From NCBI GenBank assembly GCA_016281605.1, contig JAEEJA010000062.1, positions 1 through 51,779 of the forward strand: a stretch of 51,779 bases of DNA, in the 5' to 3' direction. Source of the stretch: Lachnospiraceae bacterium. Its GTDB lineage: Bacteria > Bacillota > Clostridia > Lachnospirales > Lachnospiraceae. How positions within the stretch are numbered: position 1 is the stretch's first letter; every line of letters begins with the position of its first letter. The position numbers and the translations under genes are program-made. Positions 40,902 to 50,185 of the stretch are shown here, piece after piece. A model generated the notes under the pieces. That model worked only from the letters and a program-made list of their open reading frames with translations. It ran no database searches and was not told the DNA's origin.

Positions 40902-43163
40902 TTATAACTTGAATTGTACTATAATCCCCTTAACCATACGCTTCTTCATATCTTCTCGGATGATATCCGCATATGACATAAGAAGCTTATCATTAGGGGA
41001 TTTGACGTAAATCTTATATCTGTAAGTATTATTTACCTTATAGACCACATCCTGCGTAGGTCCTAAGACATGAGCTTCTTTCTTCTTAAGTATATCTGCG
41101 ATATACTTACTCTCTTCTTTAAGCTCTGCCTCATCCTTTCCAAGACACAGCACCTCAAGTATATGTGATACAGGGGGATAATGCAAGCTTTTACGTCTCA
41201 CAATCTCGCTTTCATAAAATGCTTCGTAGTCATTTTTAACAGCTAAAAAAACTGCCGGATTCTCAGGCTGATAGGTCTGTATGACTACATCCCCTGCCTC
41301 ATCACCTCTTCCTGCTCTTCCGGAAGCCTGTACCAGAAGTTCAAAGGTTCTTTCATAAGCCTCGTAATCACTAACATTAAGAGACATATCTGCAGCAAGT
41401 ATTCCCATGAGAGTAACATGTGAAAAATCGTGTCCCTTTACTATCATCTGGGTTCCTACAAGGATATCTGCTTCATGAGCCCCAAATTTCTTAAGAATCT
41501 CATCATGAGACCCTTTAGTACCGGTGGTATCTCTATCCATTCTAAGAACCCTCGCCTCAGGAAAAGCTTTATGTATCATTTCTTCAACCTTTTGAGTTCC
41601 TGTCCCAAAAGTTCCTATGATATTCGATCCACAAACACTGCATTTTCTGGGAAATGCTTTTTCAAAGCCGCAGTAGTGACACTTTAGTAATCTAAGCTTA
41701 CCTTCATCTACGTGTGCCTTTAAGGAAACTGAACAATTCGGACACTCCTCAACTGCTCCGCATGACCTGCAGGAAACAAATCCGGAGTAACCTCTTCTGT
41801 TTATAAAAAGCATAATTTGCTCTTTTTTTCTAAGTCTATCCTTAATCAAATTATATAACAATGAGCCAAAGATTGAACGATTATTCTTCTTTAATTCTTC
41901 CCTCAAATCTGTAATATGTACTCTTGGGAGTTTTGCTTCCGGAACCGCTCTTTCCTTTAACTCATGAAGCTTTATCTGCCCCTGTTTACATCTGTAGTAA
42001 GCCTCTAGCGATGGAGTTGCAGATCCAAGTACAAGTAAAGACTTAGTATCATGCGCTATAAATTCTGCCACATGGCGAGCATGATACTTAGGTGGATAAT
42101 CATTTCTGTAGCTTGTTTCATGCTCTTCATCCATAACTATCATTCCAAGATTTTCAAATGGAGTAAAAAGTGCAGATCTGGGACCTATCATTATATCCAC
42201 AAGACCATTTTTTGCCTTTATGTATCTATCGTATCTTTCACCATGAGATAGCTTTGAGTGAAGTGTCTCACACCTGTCTCCAAATGCATTTTTAAATCTT
42301 TTTACAGTTTGATATGTTAATGCAATCTCGGGAATAAGGACTATTACCTGCTTACCTCTTTTCAACATTTCTTCAATAATCTTTATATAAACAAAAGTTT
42401 TGCCACTTCCTGTTATGCCATGTATGAGATGTGGCTTTAAGTCTTTGTTATCATAAGACTCTATAATATCATCAACAATTTTCTTTTGTCCTTCATTTAA
42501 TACAAGTTCACTTTCAGAATTAATTTTTTCTTCAATTATGTAAGAGGAGCTGTCCCGAAATACGGACTTGGTATCAATCCTAATGAGCTTCTTTTTTTCT
42601 AGTGCTCTTAAAACAGACATGTCAATTCCGCTTATATTTTTTATCTCATCATACTTTATATGAGGTAAGTTTTTTTCATTTTCTGATGCATGATTATTAT
42701 TAATATCAATTAGCGTCCTTAAACACTTCTCCTGAGCTGTATAATGTCTTTTTACAGCTGTATTTAGTGCTTCTTCCAGTTCTTCTTTGGATGCATCTAT
42801 TATAATAGTTCTTTCATCCTTTTGTTTTATCTCCATTTTTACAGGCATTACTGCCTTAATTGCATCGCTTAAATTAGAACCGCACCTGTTTCTAATCCAA
42901 TTTGCAGTCCTTAAAAGTCTTTCCTCGGGAGTCAGGCTCCTTTTTACTATCCCTTTTATATCCTTTAGTTTGTTTTCATCAAAAGAAGGGGTATGACTCA
43001 GATTTATCACATACCCCTCTTTCAGGGTATTTCCTTTTCCAAATGGAATCTCTACCCTGCTTCCGATATCTATATCTCCTTCTATGCTCTCTGGAACCCT
43101 GTATTGAAAGGGTCTGTCAAGCTCTTTGGCTGATATGTCTACAACAATATCTGCAAATAGCAT
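40902..43163 (-). CDS. priA: Primosomal replication restart helicase
   Basis: A 753-residue helicase that reloads the replisome at stalled forks. The N-terminal DNA-binding domain begins ADIVVDISAKELDRPFQY. The helicase part has GITGSGKTFVYI (Walker A), MDEEHETSYR (Walker B), GSATPSLEAY and a zinc-binding segment with eight Cys: CRSCGAVEECPNC, CHYCG, CSVCG. ASGRAGRGDEAG is motif VI. It heads the def-fmt-rsmB-type housekeeping cluster. Confidence 0.95.
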   Translation of the reverse strand: MLFADIVVDISAKELDRPFQYRVPESIEGDIDIGSRVEIPFGKGNTLKEGYVINLSHTPSFDENKLKDIKGIVKRSLTPEERLLRTANWIRNRCGSNLSDAIKAVMPVKMEIKQKDERTIIIDASKEELEEALNTAVKRHYTAQEKCLRTLIDINNNHASENEKNLPHIKYDEIKNISGIDMSVLRALEKKKLIRIDTKSVFRDSSSYIIEEKINSESELVLNEGQKKIVDDIIESYDNKDLKPHLIHGITGSGKTFVYIKIIEEMLKRGKQVIVLIPEIALTYQTVKRFKNAFGDRCETLHSKLSHGERYDRYIKAKNGLVDIMIGPRSALFTPFENLGMIVMDEEHETSYRNDYPPKYHARHVAEFIAHDTKSLLVLGSATPSLEAYYRCKQGQIKLHELKERAVPEAKLPRVHITDLREELKKNNRSIFGSLLYNLIKDRLRKKEQIMLFINRRGYSGFVSCRSCGAVEECPNCSVSLKAHVDEGKLRLLKCHYCGFEKAFPRKCSVCGSNIIGTFGTGTQKVEEMIHKAFPEARVLRMDRDTTGTKGSHDEILKKFGAHEADILVGTQMIVKGHDFSHVTLMGILAADMSLNVSDYEAYERTFELLVQASGRAGRGDEAGDVVIQTYQPENPAVFLAVKNDYEAFYESEIVRRKSLHYPPVSHILEVLCLGKDEAELKEESKYIADILKKKEAHVLGPTQDVVYKVNNTYRYKIYVKSPNDKLLMSYADIIREDMKKRMVKGIIVQFKL

Positions 43164-43240
43164 TTTTTCACCTGTTTCGTTAATTACTTATATTTTGCAA
43201 AAGTTTATCCGTCTTTTACTCTCTATATACGGTTTTTATT

Positions 43241-44719
43241 TTACTTACTCTTGTGATCGTTATACCAGTCCATGATTATCTCAGCATCATCCATATGATA
43301 CTTCTTTCCTTCGATTTCCTGATAATCTTCATGTCCCTTACCTGCGACAACTATAACATCCCCCTCTAAAGCATGATCCAGAGCATAGTAAATAGCCTCT
43401 CTTCTGTCTATAATGGTTATATACTCTCCATCTGCCTTCTTTACACCTGTTACTATATCATTAAGAATATCCTCCGGACGCTCGAAACGTGGATTATCTG
43501 AAGTGACGATTGTAAGATCCGCAAGTTTAGAAGAAATCTCTCCCATCTCAAATCTTCTGTCTCTGGAACGGTTTCCTCCGCAACCAAAAAGACATACAAG
43601 TCTTGGTGGATTATAATCCTTAAGTGTGCTCAAAAGACTGTTTAAACTCATAGCATTGTGAGCATAATCAACCATTACCGAGAAGTGGTCCGACACATTT
43701 ACAGTCTGAAGCCTTCCTCTTACATGAATATTTTTAAGAGCGGAAAGGATATTTTCCTCTGATACTCCAAAGTGCCTGCATATACTTATAGCTGTAAGTG
43801 AATTATATACACTGAATTTACCCGGGATATCAATCATAACATCCATATCCATGAGTCCGCTAAGATGATAACTTATACCAAGGGCGTTACCATCTCTCTT
43901 TAATTCAAGCTTCTCTGCTCTGTAGTCACACCCTTCACTCATGCCATAAGTCTCTACATTACAAGTATGATTTTTCAGTATTTCCTCAAAGTGATTGTCA
44001 TCTGCATTAAATATTCCCTGTTTACATTTTGAAAAAAGAAGACTCTTACAGTAAAGATAATCTTCAAAGTTTTCGTGTTCATTCGGACCTATGTGATCCG
44101 GTTCTAAATTGGTAAATATACCGAAGTCAAAAGTAAATCCATCCACGCGGTTCAACTTAAGTGCCTGTGAAGACACTTCCATAACCACGCACTCTATACC
44201 TTCATCTACCATCCTTCTAAAGTACTCCTGAACTATATAAGACTCTGGTGTAGTATTAACTGATGGAATATGCTCATCTCCTATGATGGTTTCTATGGTT
44301 CCTATAAGCCCTGTCTTTATACCTGAGTTTTCAAGTATAGACTTAACCATGTATGTAGTTGTGGTTTTACCCTTGGTACCTGTTATACCAATAGTCTTAA
44401 GCGACTTTGCAGGGTGAGAAAACCAGGCTGCTGACATAAAAGCCAGCGCACTTCTGTTATTGTCGGTTTGTATTATGGTTGAATTACATCTGTCAAGGTC
44501 AAAGTCATCCGGAATATACTCTACAACAAGTACAGCCGCACCCTTCTCTGATACATCATTAAGATACTTATGAGCGTCCGAGACTGCACCTCTTATAGCA
44601 ATAAAGCAGCTCCCCGGTGCAGCCTTTCTGGAGTCGTAGATTAAATTTTCTACATTTACATCTGTACTTCCCTTTATTAATTTATATTCTACATCCTCTA
44701 AAATTTTAGATAATATCAT
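43241..44719 (-). CDS. murE: UDP-MurNAc-tripeptide synthetase (meso-diaminopimelate type)
   Basis: Adds the third amino acid to UDP-MurNAc-L-Ala-D-Glu. The 492-residue protein has ITGTKGKTTTTYMV (ATP loop), NTTPESY, EVSSQAL, FTNLEPDHIGPNEHENFEDY and VDYAHNA. The specificity motif DNPR (TSDNPRFE) selects meso-diaminopimelate rather than lysine, in agreement with dapF immediately upstream. SD GGAGGATT precedes the ATG. Confidence 0.95.
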   Translation of the reverse strand: MILSKILEDVEYKLIKGSTDVNVENLIYDSRKAAPGSCFIAIRGAVSDAHKYLNDVSEKGAAVLVVEYIPDDFDLDRCNSTIIQTDNNRSALAFMSAAWFSHPAKSLKTIGITGTKGKTTTTYMVKSILENSGIKTGLIGTIETIIGDEHIPSVNTTPESYIVQEYFRRMVDEGIECVVMEVSSQALKLNRVDGFTFDFGIFTNLEPDHIGPNEHENFEDYLYCKSLLFSKCKQGIFNADDNHFEEILKNHTCNVETYGMSEGCDYRAEKLELKRDGNALGISYHLSGLMDMDVMIDIPGKFSVYNSLTAISICRHFGVSEENILSALKNIHVRGRLQTVNVSDHFSVMVDYAHNAMSLNSLLSTLKDYNPPRLVCLFGCGGNRSRDRRFEMGEISSKLADLTIVTSDNPRFERPEDILNDIVTGVKKADGEYITIIDRREAIYYALDHALEGDVIVVAGKGHEDYQEIEGKKYHMDDAEIIMDWYNDHKSK

Positions 44720-44767
44720 ACTAATCCTCCGGTTATGATTATTATTATGTAATACTTAGAATGTCAC

Positions 44768-44824
44768 AACTCCCACTTTCACTTCACTTAGAATTGAGGA
44801 ATTTCTTCGACTGATTTAGATTTC
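44768..44824 (-). repeat. Leader repeat F2 with hairpin, upstream of murE
   Basis: On the minus strand, starting in the last codons of dapF, AGTCGAAGAAATTCCTCA matches F1 upstream of def with two substitutions and is followed by a CAATTC/GAGTTG hairpin. Only two copies are in the window. Confidence 0.45.
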
Positions 44825-45643
44825 ACCCTGAAATACAGTTGTGGCAGCGCCTGTCATGTATACCGTATCATTTTCCTGATCATACTCTATGGTTAGTTCT
44901 CCACCAAGCAAGTGAACCTTAACCTTATTCTCTGTAAGTCCGTTCAATACACAGGCTACTACTGCTGCACAGGCTCCGGTACCACAGGCAAGCGTTTCTC
45001 CCGAACCTCTTTCCCACACTCTGAAGTTAATGGACTTTCTGGAATTAATCTCTATGAATTCAGTATTAATTCTCTCAGGAAACATCTCATGATTTTCAAA
45101 AGCAGGACCTATGTTTTCCAATTCAAGATTCTCTATATCATCCATAACTATTACACAATGCGGATTTCCCATGGATACACATGTTGCCTTATATGTCTTT
45201 CCTGCAACAACTATGTCTTGATTTATAAATGTATCTCCTGCCGCCTTTATCGGTATGAGTTCGGGCTTAAGCTCAGGTTTTCCCATATTAACCTTAACCT
45301 TACTTACCTCACCGTCATTTATTTTAAGTTCCAATGACTTTATACCCGAATCTGTTTCTATTGTCATAGGATTATTCTTACTGATTCCGTTATCGTAAAC
45401 ATACTTTGCAACACACCTGATTCCATTTCCGCACATCTTACCACGGGAACCATCTGCATTGTACATAATCATCCTGGCATCAGCAACTTCAGAGGGTGCT
45501 ATGTATATAATACCATCAGCCCCCACTCCAAAGTGTCTATCACTTAACATAAGTGAAAGCCCACCTTGATCTTCTATTTTTTCCTGATTTAAATCTATAT
45601 ATATATAATCATTTCCACACCCATGCATTTTTGTAAATTTCAT
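44816..45643 (-). CDS. dapF: Diaminopimelate epimerase
   Basis: Converts LL- to meso-diaminopimelate for lysine and cell wall. The 275-residue protein has MHGCGNDYIYID, NADGSRGKMCGNGIRC and GSGETLACGTGACAA; the Cys of MCGNG and of ACGTG are the catalytic pair. It is followed by murE, which uses the product. Its leader contains a relative of the xylB/malQ leaders. Confidence 0.95.
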   Translation of the reverse strand: MKFTKMHGCGNDYIYIDLNQEKIEDQGGLSLMLSDRHFGVGADGIIYIAPSEVADARMIMYNADGSRGKMCGNGIRCVAKYVYDNGISKNNPMTIETDSGIKSLELKINDGEVSKVKVNMGKPELKPELIPIKAAGDTFINQDIVVAGKTYKATCVSMGNPHCVIVMDDIENLELENIGPAFENHEMFPERINTEFIEINSRKSINFRVWERGSGETLACGTGACAAVVACVLNGLTENKVKVHLLGGELTIEYDQENDTVYMTGAATTVFQGEI

Positions 45644-45679
45644 TTTTCAACCTTTCCTTTCTTTACCCAAGATTTATCT

Positions 45680-45754
45680 AAAGCATATAGCTTTTGTACC
45701 GCACTAGAATTTCAAATTCTCGTACCGGATTATATTGTCCAATTTTAAGGACAC
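45680..45754 (-). promoter_or_regulatory. dapF leader related to the xylB and malQ leaders
   Basis: On the minus strand it contains a TGTCC/GGACA hairpin (45753-45736), then ATCCG, ACGAGAA, loop TTTGAAA, TTCTAGT, GCGG and ACAAAAGC, which line up with the P2 hairpin and following bases of the malQ leader. P2 has one mismatch here. The P1 loop and the strand before the ribosome site do not pair, so the pseudoknot is absent or different. Confidence 0.4.
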
Positions 45755-45757
45755 CTT

Positions 45758-46750
45758 TTACTCATTATTAATCCCAAAATGCTTATAAGCTTCATCAGTT
45801 AAAACTCTTCCTGTACGCGTACGGGCAATCAACCCCTTCTGCACCAGATAAGGCTCATACACATCCTCTATTGTTCCCGGATCTTCACCTATAGCAACTG
45901 CTAGAGCTTCTATACCTACAGCCCTTCCATTAAATGTATTCATCATGGTTTCAATAATCTTTCTGTCAGTATTATCAAGTCCAAGCTTATCAACCTCTAA
46001 CAGATTAAGTGCAAATTCTGTTACCTCTTTTGTTATCTTACCATCATACTTTACATCTGCAAAGTCCCTGACTCTCTTCAGTAATCTGTTAGCAAGTCTT
46101 GGAGTTCCTCTGGATCTTCTTGCAAGCTCTATAGCACCTTCCTCATCTATCTCAACCTCAAGTACCTTAGCAGAAGCTATTATTATCTGTTTTAACTCTT
46201 CATTGGTATAAAACTCTAAATGGTTAACCACACCAAACCTGTCTCTTAGAGGAGCAGAAAGCATACCTGCTCTGGTAGTGGCTCCCACAAGCGTAAATTT
46301 AGGAAGATCCAACCTTATAGGGCGAGCTGATGCACCTTTTCCTATGACTATATCCAGATAGTAATCCTCCATAGCCGGGTAAAGCACTTCCTCCACCTGC
46401 CTGTTTAATCTGTGAATCTCGTCTATAAACAGTATATCATTTTCACTTAAGTTATTTAATATAGCTGCAAGCTCTCCGGGTTTATCGATGGCCGGTCCTG
46501 CTGTAACCCTAAAGTTGACTCCCATTTCATTGGCAATGATGCCTGCAAGTGTTGTCTTGCCAAGCCCGGGCGGCCCGTAGAGGAGTACATGATCCATGGG
46601 TTCCTCTCTTTTCTTTGCCGCCTCTATGTAGACCTTCATATTTTCCTTTATCTTACTCTGTCCTATATACTCGGACAGGTGCTTAGGACGAAGTGAAGGC
46701 TCATACATCTCATCCTCGGCAGTTAATTCAGTTGTTAATTGTCGTTTCAA
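45758..46750 (-). CDS. ruvB: Holliday junction branch migration ATPase
   Basis: The hexameric motor of the RuvAB complex. The 330-residue protein has [16 protein letters not shown] (Walker A), [14 protein letters not shown] (Walker B), [19 protein letters not shown] and [11 protein letters not shown]. The first codon is TTG at 46750 after GGAGGAGC; the usual N-terminal region [12 protein letters not shown] lies 20 residues on. It follows ruvA by 57 bases. Confidence 0.96.
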   Translation of the reverse strand: MKRQLTTELTAEDEMYEPSLRPKHLSEYIGQSKIKENMKVYIEAAKKREEPMDHVLLYGPPGLGKTTLAGIIANEMGVNFRVTAGPAIDKPGELAAILNNLSENDILFIDEIHRLNRQVEEVLYPAMEDYYLDIVIGKGASARPIRLDLPKFTLVGATTRAGMLSAPLRDRFGVVNHLEFYTNEELKQIIIASAKVLEVEIDEEGAIELARRSRGTPRLANRLLKRVRDFADVKYDGKITKEVTEFALNLLEVDKLGLDNTDRKIIETMMNTFNGRAVGIEALAVAIGEDPGTIEDVYEPYLVQKGLIARTRTGRVLTDEAYKHFGINNE

Positions 46751-46807
46751 TTATAGCTCCTCCGTTGTATCTTTAAAAATGAATTTCTCCAAGTAAAGAC
46801 TCACTTA

Positions 46808-47437
46808 TTATATATTACTTATGTGTTTTAAGCTTTGACGTAGCAGTTCTTCTGTAGTCATATCCTCACTTATATCCACACTTCTTATAGCCTTAAGCGC
46901 ATCTGTAGGGCTGTACCCAAGAGCTTCAAGAGCCTCTGCTGCTTCTCTTCTTATCAGAGCCGACTTATCATCTTCATTCTTACTCTTCTTTGATGATACT
47001 TCTCCTTCTCCAAGAGCATCCTCAACTGACTCTATATAATCAATTCTGTCCTTCAGTTCAAGTACTACCTTTCCTGCTGTCTTGGCACCAATTCCCGGTG
47101 CCTTTGCAATAGCTTTTGAATCACCTGCAATAATAGCAAATTTAATATCAGATGCACTTAATGTAGAAAGTAAAGCTATAGCACTCTTAGGTCCCATACC
47201 GCTAACCTTTATAAGCATCTTAAAAAGCTCAAGCTCGTCCCTCTTTAAAAACCCAAACAACTGTATGGCATCCTCTCTTACACTGAGATAAGTAAAGATT
47301 TTCACCTCTTTTCCGGTTGAGCCTATACTATCTGTAACCGAATCAGGAACTATTATGGCATAACCTATTCCCTGATTGTTAACAACAATTTCCTTTTCAT
47401 CTATGTATTCACATATTCCACTTACAAATCTTATCAT
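46808..47437 (-). CDS. ruvA: Holliday junction DNA-binding subunit
   Basis: Binds four-way junctions and recruits RuvB. The 209-residue protein has the N-terminal OB fold (MIRFVSGICEYID), helix-hairpin-helix motifs SGMGPKSAIALLS and PGIGAKTAGKVVLELKD, a flexible acidic linker with DALGEGEVSSKKSKNEDD, and a C-terminal RuvB-binding helix domain (EALEALGYSPTDALKAI). Confidence 0.95.
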   Translation of the reverse strand: MIRFVSGICEYIDEKEIVVNNQGIGYAIIVPDSVTDSIGSTGKEVKIFTYLSVREDAIQLFGFLKRDELELFKMLIKVSGMGPKSAIALLSTLSASDIKFAIIAGDSKAIAKAPGIGAKTAGKVVLELKDRIDYIESVEDALGEGEVSSKKSKNEDDKSALIRREAAEALEALGYSPTDALKAIRSVDISEDMTTEELLRQSLKHISNI

Positions 47438-47480
47438 TTTTTTCCCTTATATTTTTAATTTTATTAACCGTTATACTTTA

Positions 47481-48041
47481 TTATTCTCTACTCCAAAGAT
47501 AAGCATAAGCCTGTGTTCTGGCTGCAAAGTAATTATTCTTTAGTAATTCTCTCACTTCAGCCTTAGTATACCACTTAGCTTCTATTTCCTCAACATCGGA
47601 GGAACTTGGCGAGAAATCACCTCCGGCAATTCCTATAACACATGCATTCTTCTCATTTGAAAAACCTATAGCGGAAAAACTGTCATACAGGCAATCCTTT
47701 ATTTCAATTATATCAAGACCTGTTTCTTCCTTCAGCTCTCTTTTTGCGCTTTCTAAAAAGTCCTCCCCCGGATCTATAAGCCCCGCAGGGAAGTTATATA
47801 CAAAGCCTCCGCAAGGCATACGAAACTCTTTGTTTATAAGTATTTTTTCACCGGTTTCATCGTGCATTATGATAACTACAGAATCGACCGGGTGGTCTGC
47901 AAGCTCCTTAAACTCCTTTATATCAGGATTTCTGCTAATCATTTCATATACCTTTGTATTACCATCATTTGTGGTATATGTTACATCATATCTGCTGATA
48001 TATTTTCCTTCATCAGTCTTTTTTATAGCTTCAAATTTCAT
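47481..48041 (-). CDS. NUDIX hydrolase (ADP-ribose pyrophosphatase-like)
   Basis: A 186-residue NUDIX enzyme; the box is GLIDPGEDFLESAKRELKEE followed by TGLDI, with the conserved REL..EE metal ligands. The preceding FPAG and following DCLYDSFSAIGFSNE suit the ADP-ribose pyrophosphatase group, though substrate cannot be fixed from sequence. The ATG at 48041 (GAGG upstream) is preferred to the frame start at 48053. It follows the HIT protein by 8 bases. Confidence 0.88.
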   Translation of the reverse strand: MKFEAIKKTDEGKYISRYDVTYTTNDGNTKVYEMISRNPDIKEFKELADHPVDSVVIIMHDETGEKILINKEFRMPCGGFVYNFPAGLIDPGEDFLESAKRELKEETGLDIIEIKDCLYDSFSAIGFSNEKNACVIGIAGGDFSPSSSDVEEIEAKWYTKAEVRELLKNNYFAARTQAYAYLWSRE

Positions 48042-48049
48042 GAAAAACC

Positions 48050-48460
48050 TCACATGTTTTCTTTTATTTTCTTTGCTAATCCTTCGTTGTCATCAGGTGT
48101 CATTGGCTTCCATCCGATATTTGCACCATCTCCCTTATACCTAGGGATAATATGTGTATGATAATGAAATACAGTCTGACCGGCTGCTTCTCCATTATTC
48201 TGAAGTATATTAACACCATCACAGTCAAGAGTCTTTACCATAGCATCTGCACACTTCCTTGCAACCTTAAGTACCTTTTCAAGGTACTCATCCGGGAGTG
48301 AATAAACATCAGCTGCATGATGCTTGGGAAGTAACACTGCATGTCCCTTTGTTGCCGGAGCTATATCGAGTATGACACAAAAATCATCATCTTCATAAAT
48401 CTTATTTGATGGTATTTCTCCCTTTATTATCTTACAAAATATACAATTATCGTCGTACAT
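48050..48460 (-). CDS. HIT-family nucleotide hydrolase/transferase
   Basis: A 136-residue histidine-triad protein of the Hint group. It begins CIFCKIIKGEIPSNKIYEDD, has a two-Cys metal site, NGEAAGQTVFHYHTHIIPR with the HxHxH triad, and KGHAVLLPKHH. It probably hydrolyses adenosine phosphoramidates. The start at 48460 is set by GAGG before that ATG; the open frame extends to 48481. It overlaps nothing and is followed by the NUDIX gene. Confidence 0.92.
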   Translation of the reverse strand: MYDDNCIFCKIIKGEIPSNKIYEDDDFCVILDIAPATKGHAVLLPKHHAADVYSLPDEYLEKVLKVARKCADAMVKTLDCDGVNILQNNGEAAGQTVFHYHTHIIPRYKGDGANIGWKPMTPDDNEGLAKKIKENM

Positions 48461-48484
48461 ATTTTTTACCTCAACTTTCATTTT

Positions 48485-49996
48485 TTATCTGTTATATAGT
48501 TTAACATATTTTTTTAATTTTTTAATCACTTTTTTAGGTAATCTTGACTCAGTCATGCGCCACTGCCAATTATTGCCAAGAGTTGACGGAAGATTCATGC
48601 GTGCCTCGGTTCCAAGGCCAAGTAAATCCTGAACCTGGAAAATAGCTGTATTAGCTGTACTCATGTATCCAAGTCTTATAAGCGCATCATTTATCTCTGC
48701 ATCTGTTGCGGTCTTTTTCAATCCAAGATAGGCTCTTATCCTTTTCTTTCGCTTTTCTGATGCCTCTGAAAGAAAGCCCATACCTGTATTATTATCATGA
48801 GTTCCTCCATAAAGGACGCAATTAGTGTTATTAAAATTATGTGGAAGATCGTTACTCTTTGAATCCGAATCGAAGGCAAACTGAAGTATTTTCATCCCCG
48901 GCCATCCACACTCATTGATAAGATTTCTTACAGGAGGTGTTATAACTCCCAAATCTTCTGCAATAATCTTTGAATCACCAACAGCGGACTTAATAACATC
49001 CGTAAGATGCTTTCCGGGTCCCTTTATCCATTCGCCCTCCTTGGCAGTTTTTGATTCGGCCGGTACAGACCAATAGTTTACAACTCCTATAAAGTGATCT
49101 ATCCTTATAACATCATAAAGCTCAGCACACTTTTCCATGCGCCTTTTCCACCACTTTAAGCCGTTTTTTTCCATATGTTTCCAGTTATATATAGGATTAC
49201 CCCACCTCTGCCCATCAGCAGAGAAAATATCAGGCGGAACACCAGCCACATGTCTGGGTCTCCTCTCTTCATCCAAATCAAAGTTTTCAGGTTCTACCCA
49301 GACATCTGCACTATCAAGTGCAACATAGAGAGGTATATCACCTATAATATAAATATTATTGGCATTGGCATACTTTTTTACCTTCATAAACTGATGATAA
49401 AACTCGTATTGGCAGAATTTCCAAAAATTAATCTCATCCTTTAGTTCTTCTTTGGCCTTCTCTATAGCCTTAGGTTTTCTCATTCGAAGTTCCTCCGGCC
49501 ACTCCTGCCAGCTCTTTGAATTCTGAGTACCCTTTATAGCCATAAATAAAGCATAGTCCTCAAGCCAGAATTTATTCTTTATCTTAAAATCTCTGTACCC
49601 GGGCAAATCCCTAGGATGAGCCCTTTTAAACGCCTTATGAAGTGCCTTAAATCTGTTATTATATAATTTTTCATAATCAATTTTAGAAGGATTATCCTGT
49701 CCAAAGTCATATTCACTATATTCTTTTTCTTCGATTAGACCTTGTCTCCTTAGTTCTCTAAAATCTATAAAATATGGATTACCGGCAAATGCAGAGAATG
49801 ATTGATATGGACTGTCTCCATAACTTGTAGGTCCCACAGGAAGCACCTGCCAGTAAGTCTGTCCGGCCTTTACCAGATCATCCACAAAATCATAGGCTGC
49901 TTTACCCAGGGTACCTATACCATAAGGCGAAGGAAGGGCTGATATTGGCATAAGCACTCCTGCACCCCTCTTTTTTAATAAGTTTTGTCTTTTCAT
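48485..49996 (-). CDS. malQ: 4-alpha-glucanotransferase (amylomaltase, GH77)
   Basis: Transfers alpha-1,4-glucan chains during maltodextrin and glycogen use in the cytosol. The 503-residue protein has the GH77 marks YQSFSAFAGNPYFID, GDIPLYVALDSADVW, GVPPDIFSADGQRWGNP, YDVIRIDHFIG (nucleophile Asp in RIDHF), IIAEDLGVITP (acid/base Glu) and GTHDNNT. The ATG at 49996 follows GGGAGG and is preferred to the frame start at 50017, which would lie in the leader structure. Translation may be governed by the leader at 50002-50107. Confidence 0.95.
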   Translation of the reverse strand: MKRQNLLKKRGAGVLMPISALPSPYGIGTLGKAAYDFVDDLVKAGQTYWQVLPVGPTSYGDSPYQSFSAFAGNPYFIDFRELRRQGLIEEKEYSEYDFGQDNPSKIDYEKLYNNRFKALHKAFKRAHPRDLPGYRDFKIKNKFWLEDYALFMAIKGTQNSKSWQEWPEELRMRKPKAIEKAKEELKDEINFWKFCQYEFYHQFMKVKKYANANNIYIIGDIPLYVALDSADVWVEPENFDLDEERRPRHVAGVPPDIFSADGQRWGNPIYNWKHMEKNGLKWWKRRMEKCAELYDVIRIDHFIGVVNYWSVPAESKTAKEGEWIKGPGKHLTDVIKSAVGDSKIIAEDLGVITPPVRNLINECGWPGMKILQFAFDSDSKSNDLPHNFNNTNCVLYGGTHDNNTGMGFLSEASEKRKKRIRAYLGLKKTATDAEINDALIRLGYMSTANTAIFQVQDLLGLGTEARMNLPSTLGNNWQWRMTESRLPKKVIKKLKKYVKLYNR

Positions 49997-50001
49997 ATTT
50001 A

Positions 50002-50107
50002 CCTCCCTGCCGAGCACTTGATGCTATAGCATTTATGCTTTTGCACCGCACGAGAACCTCAAATTCTCGTGTCGGATCATTTGCTATTTGGGCTCGGCTC
50101 AAATAGC
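50002..50107 (-). promoter_or_regulatory. Structured pseudoknot-type leader of malQ
   Basis: On the minus strand: P1 GCTATTTG/CAAATAGC (50107-50083) with loop containing GCCGAGC (50098-50092); P2 CACGAGAA/TTCTCGTG (50071-50049) extended by CCG/CGG around a bulged A; a small AGCAT/ATGCT hairpin; GCTCGGCA (50015-50008), complementary over 7 bp to the P1 loop; then one base and GGAGG (50006-50002). It matches the xylB leader in order, sequence and distance to the ribosome site. Confidence 0.6.
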
Positions 50108-50185
50108 CAAACAATTACATCTTTTATTTATAACTTTTACAGATGAAATCGTGATATATTCTGTAAATCTAAAGATTTTTACTGA

